The position numbers and the translations under genes were made by a program. From contig NZ_JBGCUO010000001.1 in assembly GCF_041102775.1 (NCBI RefSeq), positions 1,426,001 through 1,490,000 of the forward strand: a stretch of 64,000 nucleotides of DNA. Direction: 5' to 3'. The notes under the pieces were generated by a model, which made no database searches, was not told the DNA's origin, and saw nothing but the letters and a program-made list of their open reading frames with translations. This document shows positions 20,673-28,754 of this stretch, one piece after another. How positions within the stretch are numbered: position 1 is the first letter of the stretch; each line of letters starts with the position of its first letter. Origin of the DNA: Alcanivorax sp. REN37. GTDB taxonomy: Bacteria > Pseudomonadota > Gammaproteobacteria > Pseudomonadales > Alcanivoracaceae.

Positions 20673-20750
20673 ACTGATGTAGCACACACCAAAATATCAG
20701 GAAACGCATAGAAATATGCGCGAGCGCTCGTCGTGACAACGAGCACTCGG
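20650..20750 (-). ncRNA. candidate small RNA or processed 3' UTR
   Basis: Read on the minus strand, a -10-like TAATAT (20761-20756) is followed by a hairpin at 20749-20721 (GCTCGT/ACGAGC core, flanked by CGAG/CTCG). Directly after it comes a perfect hairpin at 20720-20705 (CGCATA-TTTC-TATGCG), then a 32-base single-stranded, U-rich linker. A strong intrinsic terminator ends the run (CCCGCC, CCCC loop, GGCGGG, seven T). Total length is about 100 bases, typical of a trans-acting regulatory RNA. The -35 is weak (TTCAAA with 16-base spacing). It could instead be the 3' end of the upstream LysR transcript. No known RNA family is recognised. Confidence 0.42.
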
Positions 20751-20939
20751 GTCCAATATTAGTCATCTTTTGCAGAATTTGAAAGTGAAGGCTACGAAAA
20801 GCTGTGTTTCAAGATATACACTTTTCTCGATTTGTGATTCTGGTCAAGCGTCGTGCTGTTGCACGCCGAGCGATACGCATTCTCTTTCAATAATGTCCCA
20901 TTGTTCAATGGCTTGGATCCGGGGGCGCAATCGGTTGCC

Positions 20940-21830
20940 TCAAGCGGTAAGAATATTTTCTTCGATGAAATCCACAAAACTGCGTGTCTTGGCCGGCAGG
21001 TTTTTGCGGCTGCCGTAGATCACATAGAAGTCCATGTTCGGCACCGTATAACCCTCTAGGAGTGTCACCAGACGACCGTTGTGGAGTTCTGCTTGGACAT
21101 CCCATTCGCTCTTGATGGCGATGCCATAACCGCTCAAAACCCAATTGCGCAGCGTTTCGCTGTTGTCGGTCACCAAACTGCCGGAGACGCGCACCATTTC
21201 ACGATGGTTGGGCCCCACCAACGGCCACAGATCACGGAAGGAGCCGGCGGTATCAAGAATCAAACAGTCGTGTTTCTTGAGGTCAGCCGGCTTACGGATC
21301 GGTGGTCGGTTGGCCAAGTACTCCGGTGAGGCACACACGTAGCAGCGGTTCTTCATCAACCGCTTGGCAATCATGGTGGAGTCGGACGGCTGCCCGATGG
21401 TGATGGCCACGTCAAACCCTTCGCGGATGAAGTCCGTCTGATGGTCACCGAGGTACAGCTGGATCATCAGGTCTGGGTGGTAGGTGGCAAATTCGGCGAT
21501 TAGGGTAGCAATGCGGCTTTTTCCAAGTCCGCTGGTGGAGGCGATTTTTAGCGTGCCGCGGGCGTTATCGCCAGCATTGGAAACGGACGCCACGGCATCA
21601 TCGAGATCATCGAGGATCACCAGCAGCTTCTGGTACAGGGTTTTGCCTTCTTCGGTAAGGCTCATGGCGCGCGAGCTGCGGTTGACCAGTCGGACGCCAA
21701 TATCTTCTTCAAGTCGAGCCAGGCGTTTACTGATTGACGCTGGCGAAAGTCCCAAGCGGCGCGAGGCACCTGAAATGGTGCCTGCCTTGACCACACCCAC
21801 AAAAATGTTCAGGTCTGTTACCGAGTTCAT
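20940..21830 (-). CDS. LysR-family transcriptional regulator
   Basis: A 296-residue LysR regulator. The winged helix-turn-helix covers residues 1-60 (GTISGASRRLGLSPASISKRL), and a periplasmic-binding-like effector domain runs from about 90 to 290. Its form (SVTDLNIFVGVVKAGT and the signature in the recognition helix) is that of the CrgA/DmlR subgroup. The gene stands alone between the GDPD gene and an XRE gene, so no target is adjacent. A 13-base dyad 46 bases upstream of its start may be an autoregulatory site. The ligand is unknown. Confidence 0.9.
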   Translation of the reverse strand: MNSVTDLNIFVGVVKAGTISGASRRLGLSPASISKRLARLEEDIGVRLVNRSSRAMSLTEEGKTLYQKLLVILDDLDDAVASVSNAGDNARGTLKIASTSGLGKSRIATLIAEFATYHPDLMIQLYLGDHQTDFIREGFDVAITIGQPSDSTMIAKRLMKNRCYVCASPEYLANRPPIRKPADLKKHDCLILDTAGSFRDLWPLVGPNHREMVRVSGSLVTDNSETLRNWVLSGYGIAIKSEWDVQAELHNGRLVTLLEGYTVPNMDFYVIYGSRKNLPAKTRSFVDFIEENILTA

Positions 21831-22153
21831 CGCGTGCTTTTCCCATCCTGATGGAGAACGCTTTATTTTTTTCTAGACGTTGAACGTCAGAAGGGGACAG
21901 GCGGGTACATCCTTACCGCGCCAACTGCCGACCCACTCTGGAACCGACGTTCGTATATTAAAGCTATGATTTTATTCCTATTTTATATGCCATCCAGACA
22001 TGGCTGTAACACTATTACGCCTTTGCTTGGGCTTTGCCAAGTGCTGGCAGAATGCCATCACCCGGCCGCGTCAATGTGGGACGCAACCGGGCCGATGAGG
22101 ACAGCGCATTGGCACCTGCGGACGCAAGGTGGGGCCGAGGGCTAGTGCCGAGA
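21831..22153. other. 323-base intergenic region, AT-rich in part
   Basis: The stretch around 21945-21995 is clearly AT-richer than the neighbouring genes and could carry the LysR promoter. No gene or known RNA is seen. Confidence 0.4.
21876..21888. promoter_or_regulatory. dyad upstream of the LysR gene
   Basis: GACGTTGAACGTC is a palindrome with one central base, 46 bases upstream of the LysR start. It could be a regulator binding site. The assignment is only by position. Confidence 0.3.
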
Positions 22154-22510
22154 CTAAAGGCCCGCTTTGTGGGCCTGGCGGTAACGGCGACGCAATATCT
22201 GGGTCATTTCCAGAACCACAGTGCGGTCTTCCGAGCTCAGCTGGCGGAAATAGCGCTGCATTTTGGCCATGTCACTGAACAGCGGGTCGGCTGGGTCGCC
22301 GGGGCGGCCGGATTCCAGCTCGCGATAGATCTCCGACACTGTGGTATTCAGTGCGCGGGCGAGGTTCTGCAGCAGCAGGACTGAAGGTTGTTGCATGCCC
22401 CGCTCGATGCGGGAGAGGTTGCTGGCATCCGTGTCAGCGCGGTAGGCCACTTCTTCCAGAGTGTCTCCGCGTGCTTCGCGACGGCGCTTCAATGCTTGTC
22501 CGATATCCAT
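22154..22510 (-). CDS. XRE-family helix-turn-helix regulator
   Basis: A 118-residue protein from ATG at 22510. Residues 5-60 form the lambda-repressor-like HTH: IGQALKRRREARG, TLEEVAYRADTD, ASNLSRIERGMQQPSV and LQNLARALN. The C-terminal half (residues 65-118) is charged and helical with no known sensor domain. The frame is open to 22594, but the added residues are not HTH-like. The gene stands alone; on its upstream side a 510-base gap separates it from a divergent gene, with a 28-base dyad midway. Its targets cannot be told. Confidence 0.82.
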   Translation of the reverse strand: MDIGQALKRRREARGDTLEEVAYRADTDASNLSRIERGMQQPSVLLLQNLARALNTTVSEIYRELESGRPGDPADPLFSDMAKMQRYFRQLSSEDRTVVLEMTQILRRRYRQAHKAGL

Positions 22511-23020
22511 GGGAATCCATCTTTGTTTTTTGCAGTGGAAACGGCTGCTCCGATGCGCGGTCCATGCTGCCGCCTTGCGTGGCGTTCCTGCCAAATCCTG
22601 CGCAAGTGGTGAAAACTGTGCGCCGGTGCAAGGGGGAAGCGGCGATCGGTGCGGTACAGGAGTGCGATGTTAATCAAAAATGACAGAAGAATATATTTGC
22701 CGGGAAGACAAAAAAGCAGGAAATCCTCCTGAGTGGTGATGAATAAGTGGCATTAACCGCGCCAATGGCGTTAATGCAAATGAAAAGGGTCTGATCAATG
22801 CTAGTGGAGAGCAGAAGAGCCGGCCTGCGTCGAAAGCGTAAATCGTTGTCAGATAATCGCGCTAAGTAGCTGACGCACTTGCAAAATTATTTATGGACGC
22901 TATGGTCATAGACATCGCTGCAAAAAAATGTAAGCCGGTTGCGACAATGCCTACCTTGCGGGGCGCCGGCGGCAAGGATTGTGGCGGTGAGTGTTCACCC
23001 TGTTACGCGAGGAGGCGATT
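22511..23020. other. 510-base divergent intergenic region
   Basis: No coding sequence is credible here. The middle (22670-22920) is AT-rich. It contains the dyad at 22750-22777 and a weak promoter-like pair on the plus strand (TTGCAA at 22879-22884 and TATGGT at 22901-22906, spacer 16). Confidence 0.45.
22750..22777. promoter_or_regulatory. 28-base inverted repeat, operator-like
   Basis: GCATTAAC and GTTAATGC are perfect 8-base complements separated by 12 bases. A second small palindrome, GCCAATGGC, lies inside the spacer. The site is midway between the divergent XRE gene and the GreA/B-domain gene. Confidence 0.45.
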
Positions 23021-23401
23021 ATGGCTGATGTACGCGCGACCGGGGTGGCTGTAGCAAGGCCGTCCCGGTTCTCATTTTTTATGTTGACGGCACCCTGGTT
23101 TGTTCCACCGGGGGTCAAATCACTGTGGTCGCTGGTGACGAAGCTGGATGATGTCCAGCCCCAGGATCAAGCCCTGCGTGCCGGCGTGGGTGATGTTGTC
23201 GAGGTTAAGGCAGCGGGCTCCGCAGTGGAGCTCTCCTTAACGTTGTGCGAGCCCGGCGATGCCCGACCGGCACGCGGTCGCATCTCGGTCTATTCACCCT
23301 TGGGGTTGGCGCTGTTGGGCGCTGCAGAGGGCGAGCAGGTGATTGCCAAAACGCTGTTCATCGAAGAGCCGATGCAGGTCGTGCGTATCCGACGCGCCTG
23401 A
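23021..23401 (+). CDS. GreA/GreB C-terminal-domain protein, Rnk-like
   Basis: A 126-residue protein from ATG 23021 with the ribosome site GAGGAGG 6 bases upstream. Residues 55-126 match the FKBP-like C-terminal domain of GreA, GreB and Rnk: VGDVVEV, then GRISVYSPLGLALLGAAEGEQV. Residues 1-54 are not like the GreA coiled coil and not clearly like the short Rnk helix hairpin; they include an unusual aromatic and proline segment (FFMLTAPWFVPPG). It may bind RNA polymerase, but without the acidic coiled-coil tip it would not stimulate transcript cleavage. It is a single-gene unit with its own strong terminator, divergent from an XRE regulator. Confidence 0.72.
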   Translation: MADVRATGVAVARPSRFSFFMLTAPWFVPPGVKSLWSLVTKLDDVQPQDQALRAGVGDVVEVKAAGSAVELSLTLCEPGDARPARGRISVYSPLGLALLGAAEGEQVIAKTLFIEEPMQVVRIRRA

Positions 23402-23421
23402 TCGGCACTTGGCAGCCAATG

Positions 23422-23458
23422 AAAACGCCCCGGCATTAACGATGCCGGGGCGTTTTTT
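23422..23458. terminator. bidirectional intrinsic terminator
   Basis: AACGCCCCGGCAT and ATGCCGGGGCGTT form a 13-base perfect stem with a 5-base loop, T-run on the right and A-run on the left. It ends the GreA/B-domain gene and also lies at the end of aguB on the other strand. Confidence 0.9.
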
Positions 23459-23476
23459 GTTGCGCGGGCGCCATAG

Positions 23477-24370
23477 TCAGTCGCGGTAGCGCTTGGTCAA
23501 GTCGCCGTAGGCATCCACGCGGCGATCGCGCAGGTAAGGCCAAATGCGGCGCACATTCTCGCTGCGCTCCATGTCGATGTCCGCCAGCAGAACTTGTTCG
23601 GTGTCGGCATCGGCGAGGGCTAGGAATTCACCTTGCGGGCCGGCGATAAAGCTGTGGCCCCAGAACTGGATGCCCACATCGCCCTCTGGCGGCGCTTCGT
23701 AGCCGGTGCGGTTGGCAACGATGACCGGCACACCGTTAGCAATCGCATGGGCGCGCTGCACCGTGATCCAGGCGTCGCATTGGCGCTGCTTTTCGCCTTC
23801 ATCATCACGGCGGTCCCAGCCGATGGCGGTGGGGTAGAGCAGCAACTCGGCGCCGGCCAGCGCCATCAGCCGCGCGGCTTCCGGGTACCACTGGTCCCAG
23901 CACACCAGCAGGCCTAGTTTGCCCACTGAGGTCTGGATCGGCGTGAAACCGCAGCGACCGTCGTTGAACTGGGCATCGCCAGGGGTGAAGTAGAACTTCT
24001 CGTAGAAGCCCGGATCGTCCGGGATGTGCATCTTGCGGTAACAGCCGACCAAGCTGCCGTCACGTTCCAGCACGACCGCGGTGTTGTGATAAAGGCCGGT
24101 GGCACGCTTTTCAAACAGGCTGCCGACAATCACTACCGACAGTTCAGCGGCCAGCTTGCCGAGCCAGTCGGTGGACGGGCCGGGGATGGTTTCCGCCAGG
24201 TCAAAGCAGTTCACGTCTTCGCTCTGACAGAAGTACAGGCTGTTGTGCAGCTCCTGCAGCATGATCAGTTCAGCGCCTTCAGCGGCAGCTTGTCGGATCA
24301 GCGTTTCGGAGCGCGCCTGGTTGGCACGGAGGTCGGCACTGTTGGCCTGCTGGATCACAGCAACACGCAT
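23477..24370 (-). CDS. aguB: N-carbamoylputrescine amidohydrolase AguB
   Basis: A 297-residue nitrilase-superfamily hydrolase. The catalytic triad is visible as Glu40 (MLQELHNS), Lys113 (YRKMHIPDD) and Cys157 (LLVCWDQWYPEA). It converts N-carbamoylputrescine to putrescine, CO2 and ammonia. ATG 24370 is chosen over an in-frame TTG at 24376 because AGGAGA lies 6 bases before the ATG. It follows aguA, 15 bases after its stop, forming the two-step agmatine-to-putrescine pathway. No AguR-type regulator is adjacent. Confidence 0.95.
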   Translation of the reverse strand: MRVAVIQQANSADLRANQARSETLIRQAAAEGAELIMLQELHNSLYFCQSEDVNCFDLAETIPGPSTDWLGKLAAELSVVIVGSLFEKRATGLYHNTAVVLERDGSLVGCYRKMHIPDDPGFYEKFYFTPGDAQFNDGRCGFTPIQTSVGKLGLLVCWDQWYPEAARLMALAGAELLLYPTAIGWDRRDDEGEKQRQCDAWITVQRAHAIANGVPVIVANRTGYEAPPEGDVGIQFWGHSFIAGPQGEFLALADADTEQVLLADIDMERSENVRRIWPYLRDRRVDAYGDLTKRYRD

Positions 24371-24385
24371 GGTCAATCTCCTAGG

Positions 24386-25408
24386 TCAAACCGGCACCGA
24401 GCCGGTGGGCAGCTGCATGGTGACGCAGTGCAGGCTGCCGTGTTGGACGATTAGCGGCAGACAATGGATGCCAATCACGTCGTGGTTCGGGAACGCGGCA
24501 TCCAGCTGTGCCAGCGCAGCGGCATCAGTGTCGCAGCCATAGGTGGGCACCAGTACCGCGCCATTGATGATGAGGAAGTTTGCGTAGGTGGCCGGCATGC
24601 GCGCGCCGTCGTCGTCGAACAGCGGCGGTGTCATCGGCAACGGTACCAACTTGAGCTGTTCGCGTGCGGCCAATTGTTCCAGCTCCTGCTCCATTGCACG
24701 CAGCTCGGTGTAATGCACATCGTCCCGGTCGGTGCACTGCACATAAGCAATGGTGCGCTCATCGCAGAAGCGGGCGAGGGTATCCACATGTGCGTCGGTG
24801 TCGTCACCTTCCAGATAGCCGTGCTCCAGCCACCAGATATTGCGCAGCCCGAACGCCTCTTTCAGTTGCGCTTCCACCGCCGCGCGGTCGAGTTGCGGGT
24901 TACGGTTCGGGTTGAGCAGGCAGTTGCTGGTAGTGAGCAGGTTGCCGCGGCCATCAGTGTCGATGGCGCCACCTTCCAGAATCAGATCGAAACGGCGCAG
25001 CGGCACATCCCAAGGCAATTGCTGGTTGAGAGCGTCGTCGGCGTCAGCGGCGAACTTTCCACCCCAACCGTTGAAGCGCCAGTCCTGCAGCGTCAGCGCA
25101 CCATTCTCGGTGACCGCGATCGGGCCGAAGTCGCGCGCCCAGGTATCGTTGTAGGGGCGTTCCAGCAACTCCAGCCGGGCGAGCTCGGCGCCAGCTTGGG
25201 TGAGCAGAGTGCGGATATGGGCGCTGTGCTCTGCATCGCGGCAAATGACGCGCAGGTGCTGGCGCGCCAAGATGGCGCAGGCTAATGCCACATAGGTGGC
25301 TTCAGCGTCATCCAGCAAATCACACCAGTCGGTGTCCGCATGGGGCCATGCCAAAAGTACGCCCCACTGCGGGGTCCATTCGGGCAGCAGCACTCGCTCC
25401 AGCGCCAT
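24386..25408 (-). CDS. aguA: agmatine deiminase AguA
   Basis: A 340-residue porphyromonas-type peptidylarginine deiminase fold protein. WPHADTDWCDLLDDAE, WARDFGPI, EGGAIDTDGRGN and the terminal GSLHCVTMQLP with nucleophile Cys328 are agmatine deiminase motifs. It converts agmatine to N-carbamoylputrescine, the substrate of AguB encoded next. The ATG is preceded by a short leader of about 80 bases with no strong promoter match. Confidence 0.95.
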   Translation of the reverse strand: MALERVLLPEWTPQWGVLLAWPHADTDWCDLLDDAEATYVALACAILARQHLRVICRDAEHSAHIRTLLTQAGAELARLELLERPYNDTWARDFGPIAVTENGALTLQDWRFNGWGGKFAADADDALNQQLPWDVPLRRFDLILEGGAIDTDGRGNLLTTSNCLLNPNRNPQLDRAAVEAQLKEAFGLRNIWWLEHGYLEGDDTDAHVDTLARFCDERTIAYVQCTDRDDVHYTELRAMEQELEQLAAREQLKLVPLPMTPPLFDDDGARMPATYANFLIINGAVLVPTYGCDTDAAALAQLDAAFPNHDVIGIHCLPLIVQHGSLHCVTMQLPTGSVPV

Positions 25409-25491
25409 TGTCGATCCTCATCCAGGCCAGGGTTTTGCAGGCGGCAAGCATAAGGCAACAGGGCGCTGGCGCAAGGGCTGCGCCGCCGCCC

Positions 25492-25932
25492 TCAGCGGTC
25501 GAGCACAATGCGCCCCTTGGCGCCGTCAAAGCGCAGCGCTGGGTCGCTGTTTGGTGACGGAGGTGTGGCCTCGGCAGCGGCGTCAATCGTTGCGTCTTCG
25601 GCGGCATCGGTAACAGGCTCCGCCGCCACTTGCACCGCTGCGCGCACGGTGTGACCCGACTGGATCGCCAACTCACCGAGCGGCTGGTCATGGGGCACGG
25701 CGTGAAGGGTGTGCTGGTGCTCAAAGTAGACTGAGAACTCAGCGTAATCCCAGCGTGTGATCGGTGGCTGGCCGACCGCGGCATGGCGGGTCAGCGGCTC
25801 ACCGAATTGCTGTGCCACCATGGCTTGGGTTTGGCCGCGCACAGGCAGTTCCAGGGCGTGGGCGGCAGCGGCGGTGGCCAGGACGGCGATTGGAAGCAGG
25901 CGCGCCAAGCGGCGCCAAGACAAAGATGACAT
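25492..25932 (-). CDS. putative periplasmic protein of unknown function
   Basis: A 146-residue protein from ATG 25932 with GGGGGA upstream. The first 27 residues are a signal peptide (arginines, hydrophobic core, AHA before the likely cleavage). The mature part begins with GQTQAMVAQQFGEP and continues with PITRWDYAEFSVYFEH. The first pattern loosely recalls the opening of SmpA/BamE-like modules, but the similarity is too short to assign a fold. The centre to C-terminus is rich in Ala, Glu and Pro, and it ends in a short FDGAKGRIVLDR segment. It is divergent from the lipoprotein-release genes. No function is claimed. Confidence 0.72.
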   Translation of the reverse strand: MSSLSWRRLARLLPIAVLATAAAAHALELPVRGQTQAMVAQQFGEPLTRHAAVGQPPITRWDYAEFSVYFEHQHTLHAVPHDQPLGELAIQSGHTVRAAVQVAAEPVTDAAEDATIDAAAEATPPSPNSDPALRFDGAKGRIVLDR

Positions 25933-26074
25933 GAGCAAATCCCCCGATGTTGCTGCAGTTATAGTTGGGTGCGGATGGTAGAAATCCCCGACAGCGGATT
26001 CAATCATGACACTGAACCCTGTGCCTGGGCCGTGGTCACAAAGGCCTAGCTCCCGATCCGAGATTGATGCTTAA

Positions 26075-27319
26075 ATGCGCGCCATGTTCAGACCTCTTTC
26101 CCTCTTTATAGGTGTGCGGTACACCGGCGCCCGGTCCCGCAACAGCTTCATTTCCGTCATTACCCTGATTTCCGCGCTGGGCCTGATGTTGGGCGTGGCA
26201 GTGCTGATCACGGTGTTGTCAGTCATGAACGGCTTCGAGCGCGAATTGCAGACCCGCATCCTCGGCATGGTGACCCACCTGTCGGTGCACGGGCGCGAGC
26301 CGGTGGACGACTGGCAGGCGCTGGCCGACCGGGTGCAGCAACAGCCCGGCGTGCTAGGCGTGGCCCCGTTCGTGGAATTGCAGGGCATGCTCACCCATCG
26401 CGGCGCGGTGACCGGGGTGATGGTCAACGGCGTGGATCCGCAAGCGGAGCGCAATGTGTCGATCGTCGGCGACTACATTTGGGAAGGGGACTTCGACAGT
26501 CTCACCCCCGGCAGCTTCAATCTGGTGCTCGGTTATGGCCTGGCGCGTAAGCTCGGTGCCGAGGTGGGGAGTCAGGTGATTTTGGTATTGCCGGAGGCGA
26601 CCGTATCGCCGGCGGGTGTCACACCCCGCTTCAAACGCTTTACGGTGAGCGGCATCTTCCGAGTACGGGCTGAGGTGGACAGCATGTTCGCCTACGTCAA
26701 TGTGGACGATGGCGCGCGTCTGGCCCGCATGGCCGGGCGGGTGGAAGGGCTCCGCTTGCGGCTCGATGACCTGTTCAGCGCGCCGCGCACCTCACAGCAG
26801 TTGCTCGACCGTATCGGCGCTGGTTACTACACCACCGATTGGACCCGTACCCACGGCAGCCTGTTCCAAGCCATCCGCATGGAAAAGACCATGATGGGGC
26901 TGTTGCTGTCGTTCATCGTGGCGGTGGCAGCGTTCAATATTGTGTCCAGTCAGGTGATGCTGGTCACCGAAAAGCGCGCCAATATTGCCGTGCTGCGCAC
27001 CCTGGGTGCGTCGCCGGGCACCATCATGCGCATCTTCATGGTGCAAGGGATGCTGATCGGCGCTATCGGTACCGCGGTGGGCGTACTGCTCGGGGTATTG
27101 CTGTCGCTGAATATTTCCGACATTGGCCACTTCATCGAACGGGTGTTGAACCGTGACCTGCTGCAGGCCTACTTCGTCAATTACCTGCCGTCTGCGTTGC
27201 AGTGGCGTGATGTGGCGATGATTGCCGCCATGGCGATGCTGATCAGTTTCAGCGCCACGCTGTACCCGTCGTTCCGGGCCAGCCGTGTGCAGCCGGCGGA
27301 GGCACTGCGCTATGAATAA
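26075..27319 (+). CDS. lolC: lipoprotein-releasing ABC permease, LolF-like hybrid of LolC and LolE
   Basis: A 414-residue MacB-type permease with one N-terminal and three C-terminal membrane segments and a large periplasmic domain between. [19 protein letters not shown] and [11 protein letters not shown] match E. coli Lol[10 protein letters not shown] and the late [11 protein letters not shown] resemble E. coli LolE. Only one permease gene precedes lolD and no second one follows, as expected for a LolF homodimer in a LolDF exporter. It would extract outer-membrane lipoproteins from the inner membrane and hand them to LolA. The stop overlaps the lolD start by 8 bases. Confidence 0.9.
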   Translation: MRAMFRPLSLFIGVRYTGARSRNSFISVITLISALGLMLGVAVLITVLSVMNGFERELQTRILGMVTHLSVHGREPVDDWQALADRVQQQPGVLGVAPFVELQGMLTHRGAVTGVMVNGVDPQAERNVSIVGDYIWEGDFDSLTPGSFNLVLGYGLARKLGAEVGSQVILVLPEATVSPAGVTPRFKRFTVSGIFRVRAEVDSMFAYVNVDDGARLARMAGRVEGLRLRLDDLFSAPRTSQQLLDRIGAGYYTTDWTRTHGSLFQAIRMEKTMMGLLLSFIVAVAAFNIVSSQVMLVTEKRANIAVLRTLGASPGTIMRIFMVQGMLIGAIGTAVGVLLGVLLSLNISDIGHFIERVLNRDLLQAYFVNYLPSALQWRDVAMIAAMAMLISFSATLYPSFRASRVQPAEALRYE

Positions 27320-28004
27320 TGATGTGCCAGTATTGCACGCCCGCGGGCTGACCAAAGTGTATGAGGACGGGGCCGCTCGCGTTGAAGTGCTGCGCGGCAT
27401 CGATCTGACGCTGGCCCGGGGGCGGACGCTATCGATTGTCGGTACCTCTGGTTCCGGCAAGAGCACGTTGCTGAACCTGCTCGGTGGCCTTGATGTGCCC
27501 AGCAGCGGTGAGGTCGCTGTGAGCGGTGTGCCGTTGTCGTCCGCCAGCGAGAGTCAGCGCGGCAAGCTGCGCAATGCCAAGTTAGGCTTTGTTTATCAGT
27601 TCCACCATTTGCTGCCGGAGTTCACCGCGCTTGAAAACGTGGCGATGCCGCTGCTGATCCGTAACACCCATCCCCGCGATGCCACGGAGCGTGCAACCAC
27701 CATGCTGGAGGCGGTGGGGCTGGGGCATCGGCTGACCCACAAGCCGGCTGCCTTGAGCGGTGGCGAACGTCAGCGGGTGGCGATTGCCCGGGCCTTGGTG
27801 ACGGAACCGGCGCTGGTGATGGCTGATGAGCCCACCGGTAACCTCGACGAGCGCACCGGCGCTCAAGTGCAGGAACTGATGCTGTCGCTCAACCAGCGCC
27901 TCGGCATTGCCTTGTTGATTGTGACTCACGACCTGCGTTTCGCTGATGTGTGCCAGCAACAGTTGGAACTGCATGACGGGCAGCTGCGTTCACGCGGTGC
28001 CTAG
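27312..28004 (+). CDS. lolD: lipoprotein-releasing ABC ATPase LolD
   Basis: A 230-residue ABC ATPase. Walker A is [11 protein letters not shown], the Q-loop region is [18 protein letters not shown], the signature is [15 protein letters not shown], Walker B is [11 protein letters not shown], and the switch His is in [17 protein letters not shown] is diagnostic of LolD. It powers the permease encoded just upstream. It starts inside the permease gene and ends at a bidirectional terminator, so the operon contains one permease and one ATPase only. Confidence 0.96.
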   Translation: MNNDVPVLHARGLTKVYEDGAARVEVLRGIDLTLARGRTLSIVGTSGSGKSTLLNLLGGLDVPSSGEVAVSGVPLSSASESQRGKLRNAKLGFVYQFHHLLPEFTALENVAMPLLIRNTHPRDATERATTMLEAVGLGHRLTHKPAALSGGERQRVAIARALVTEPALVMADEPTGNLDERTGAQVQELMLSLNQRLGIALLIVTHDLRFADVCQQQLELHDGQLRSRGA

Positions 28005-28018
28005 ATGAGGACAGAGCA

Positions 28019-28050
28019 TAAAAAAAGCGGGCTGAGGCCCGCTTTTTTTA
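28019..28050. terminator. bidirectional intrinsic terminator
   Basis: AAAAGCGGGC, TGAG loop and GCCCGCTTTT with long A and T runs on both sides, between convergent lolD and the DUF2062 gene; it overlaps the DUF2062 stop codon. Confidence 0.9.
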
Positions 28051-28596
28051 TGCTGGTGAATCCGGGTCCGACCCAGCGTTCTTGGCCGCTTTGCGGGCGC
28101 GGCGGAGTTCACGACGGCGCTGCAGGGCACGCACGATGGAGTAGCGCCACAACAACCGCGTAATCAGCATCCCCGCCAATCCGAATACCAAACCGCACAA
28201 CACCGAGCCGAACCACAACGGCACCATCTGTTCTGCCAGCCAGGTGAAGGTCACCGGGCTGGGCGGTGACACCGGCGTTCCCAGCAGCGTCGCTCCGACC
28301 CGATAGGTGAAATAGAACACCGGCACGTAAGTAAACGGGTTGGTGAGCCAGACAATCACCAGCGTCAGCGGCAAGTTGCAGCGGAAATACACCGACAGCA
28401 GCAATGCCGGCAGCATCTGGAATGGCATTGGCAGCAAGGCACAGAAAATACCGATGAACATGGCGCCGGACAGCGCACGACGGTTTACGTGCCACAGATG
28501 GGGATTGCCCAGGATCTCGGCGAAGGCGCCCAACCCCTTGGTTTGGCGGATCTTTTCCGGTGACGGCAAATACTTTTTGAAAAGTCTTTTGGGCAT
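28048..28596 (-). CDS. DUF2062 membrane protein
   Basis: A 182-residue protein from ATG 28596, with an upstream GTG possible. A basic N-terminus (MPKRLFKKYLPSPEKIRQTKGL) is followed by two or three membrane segments (FIGIFCALLPMPFQMLPALLL, LTLVIVWLTNPFTYVPVFYFTY). These are DUF2062 hallmarks. The C-terminus is strongly basic. Its function is unknown. The same gene sits between lol and comEC in Pseudomonas. It is divergent from comEC with a -10-like CATAAT on the minus strand. Confidence 0.88.
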   Translation of the reverse strand: MPKRLFKKYLPSPEKIRQTKGLGAFAEILGNPHLWHVNRRALSGAMFIGIFCALLPMPFQMLPALLLSVYFRCNLPLTLVIVWLTNPFTYVPVFYFTYRVGATLLGTPVSPPSPVTFTWLAEQMVPLWFGSVLCGLVFGLAGMLITRLLWRYSIVRALQRRRELRRARKAAKNAGSDPDSPA

Positions 28597-28631
28597 CGGT
28601 AAGGCGGGCACACGACGGAAAACGAGAGCGC

Positions 28632-28637
28632 ATTATG
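28632..28637 (-). promoter_or_regulatory. candidate -10 element of the DUF2062 gene
   Basis: The minus strand reads CATAATGCGCTC, a five-of-six match to TATAAT with a GC discriminator, 35 bases before the ATG. It lies within a GCGCAT-T-ATGCGC palindrome (28628-28640). Confidence 0.4.
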
Positions 28638-28754
28638 CGCGATATGCGTGACAGTGCTACCTCGGTCCGCCTTCGCTTACGGTTTCTTCAGCCATGGCCC
28701 GATGACGCGCCACCCCGTCAGCCGCGACCCTGAACTGTGCGCAAGGAGGCGGCA

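Larger units (their letters stand above)
20537..20939. other. 403-base intergenic region
   Basis: No credible coding sequence is visible. The part nearer the GDPD gene holds the candidate small RNA and its terminator. The rest, toward the LysR gene, is AT-richer with no recognised motif. Confidence 0.5.
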
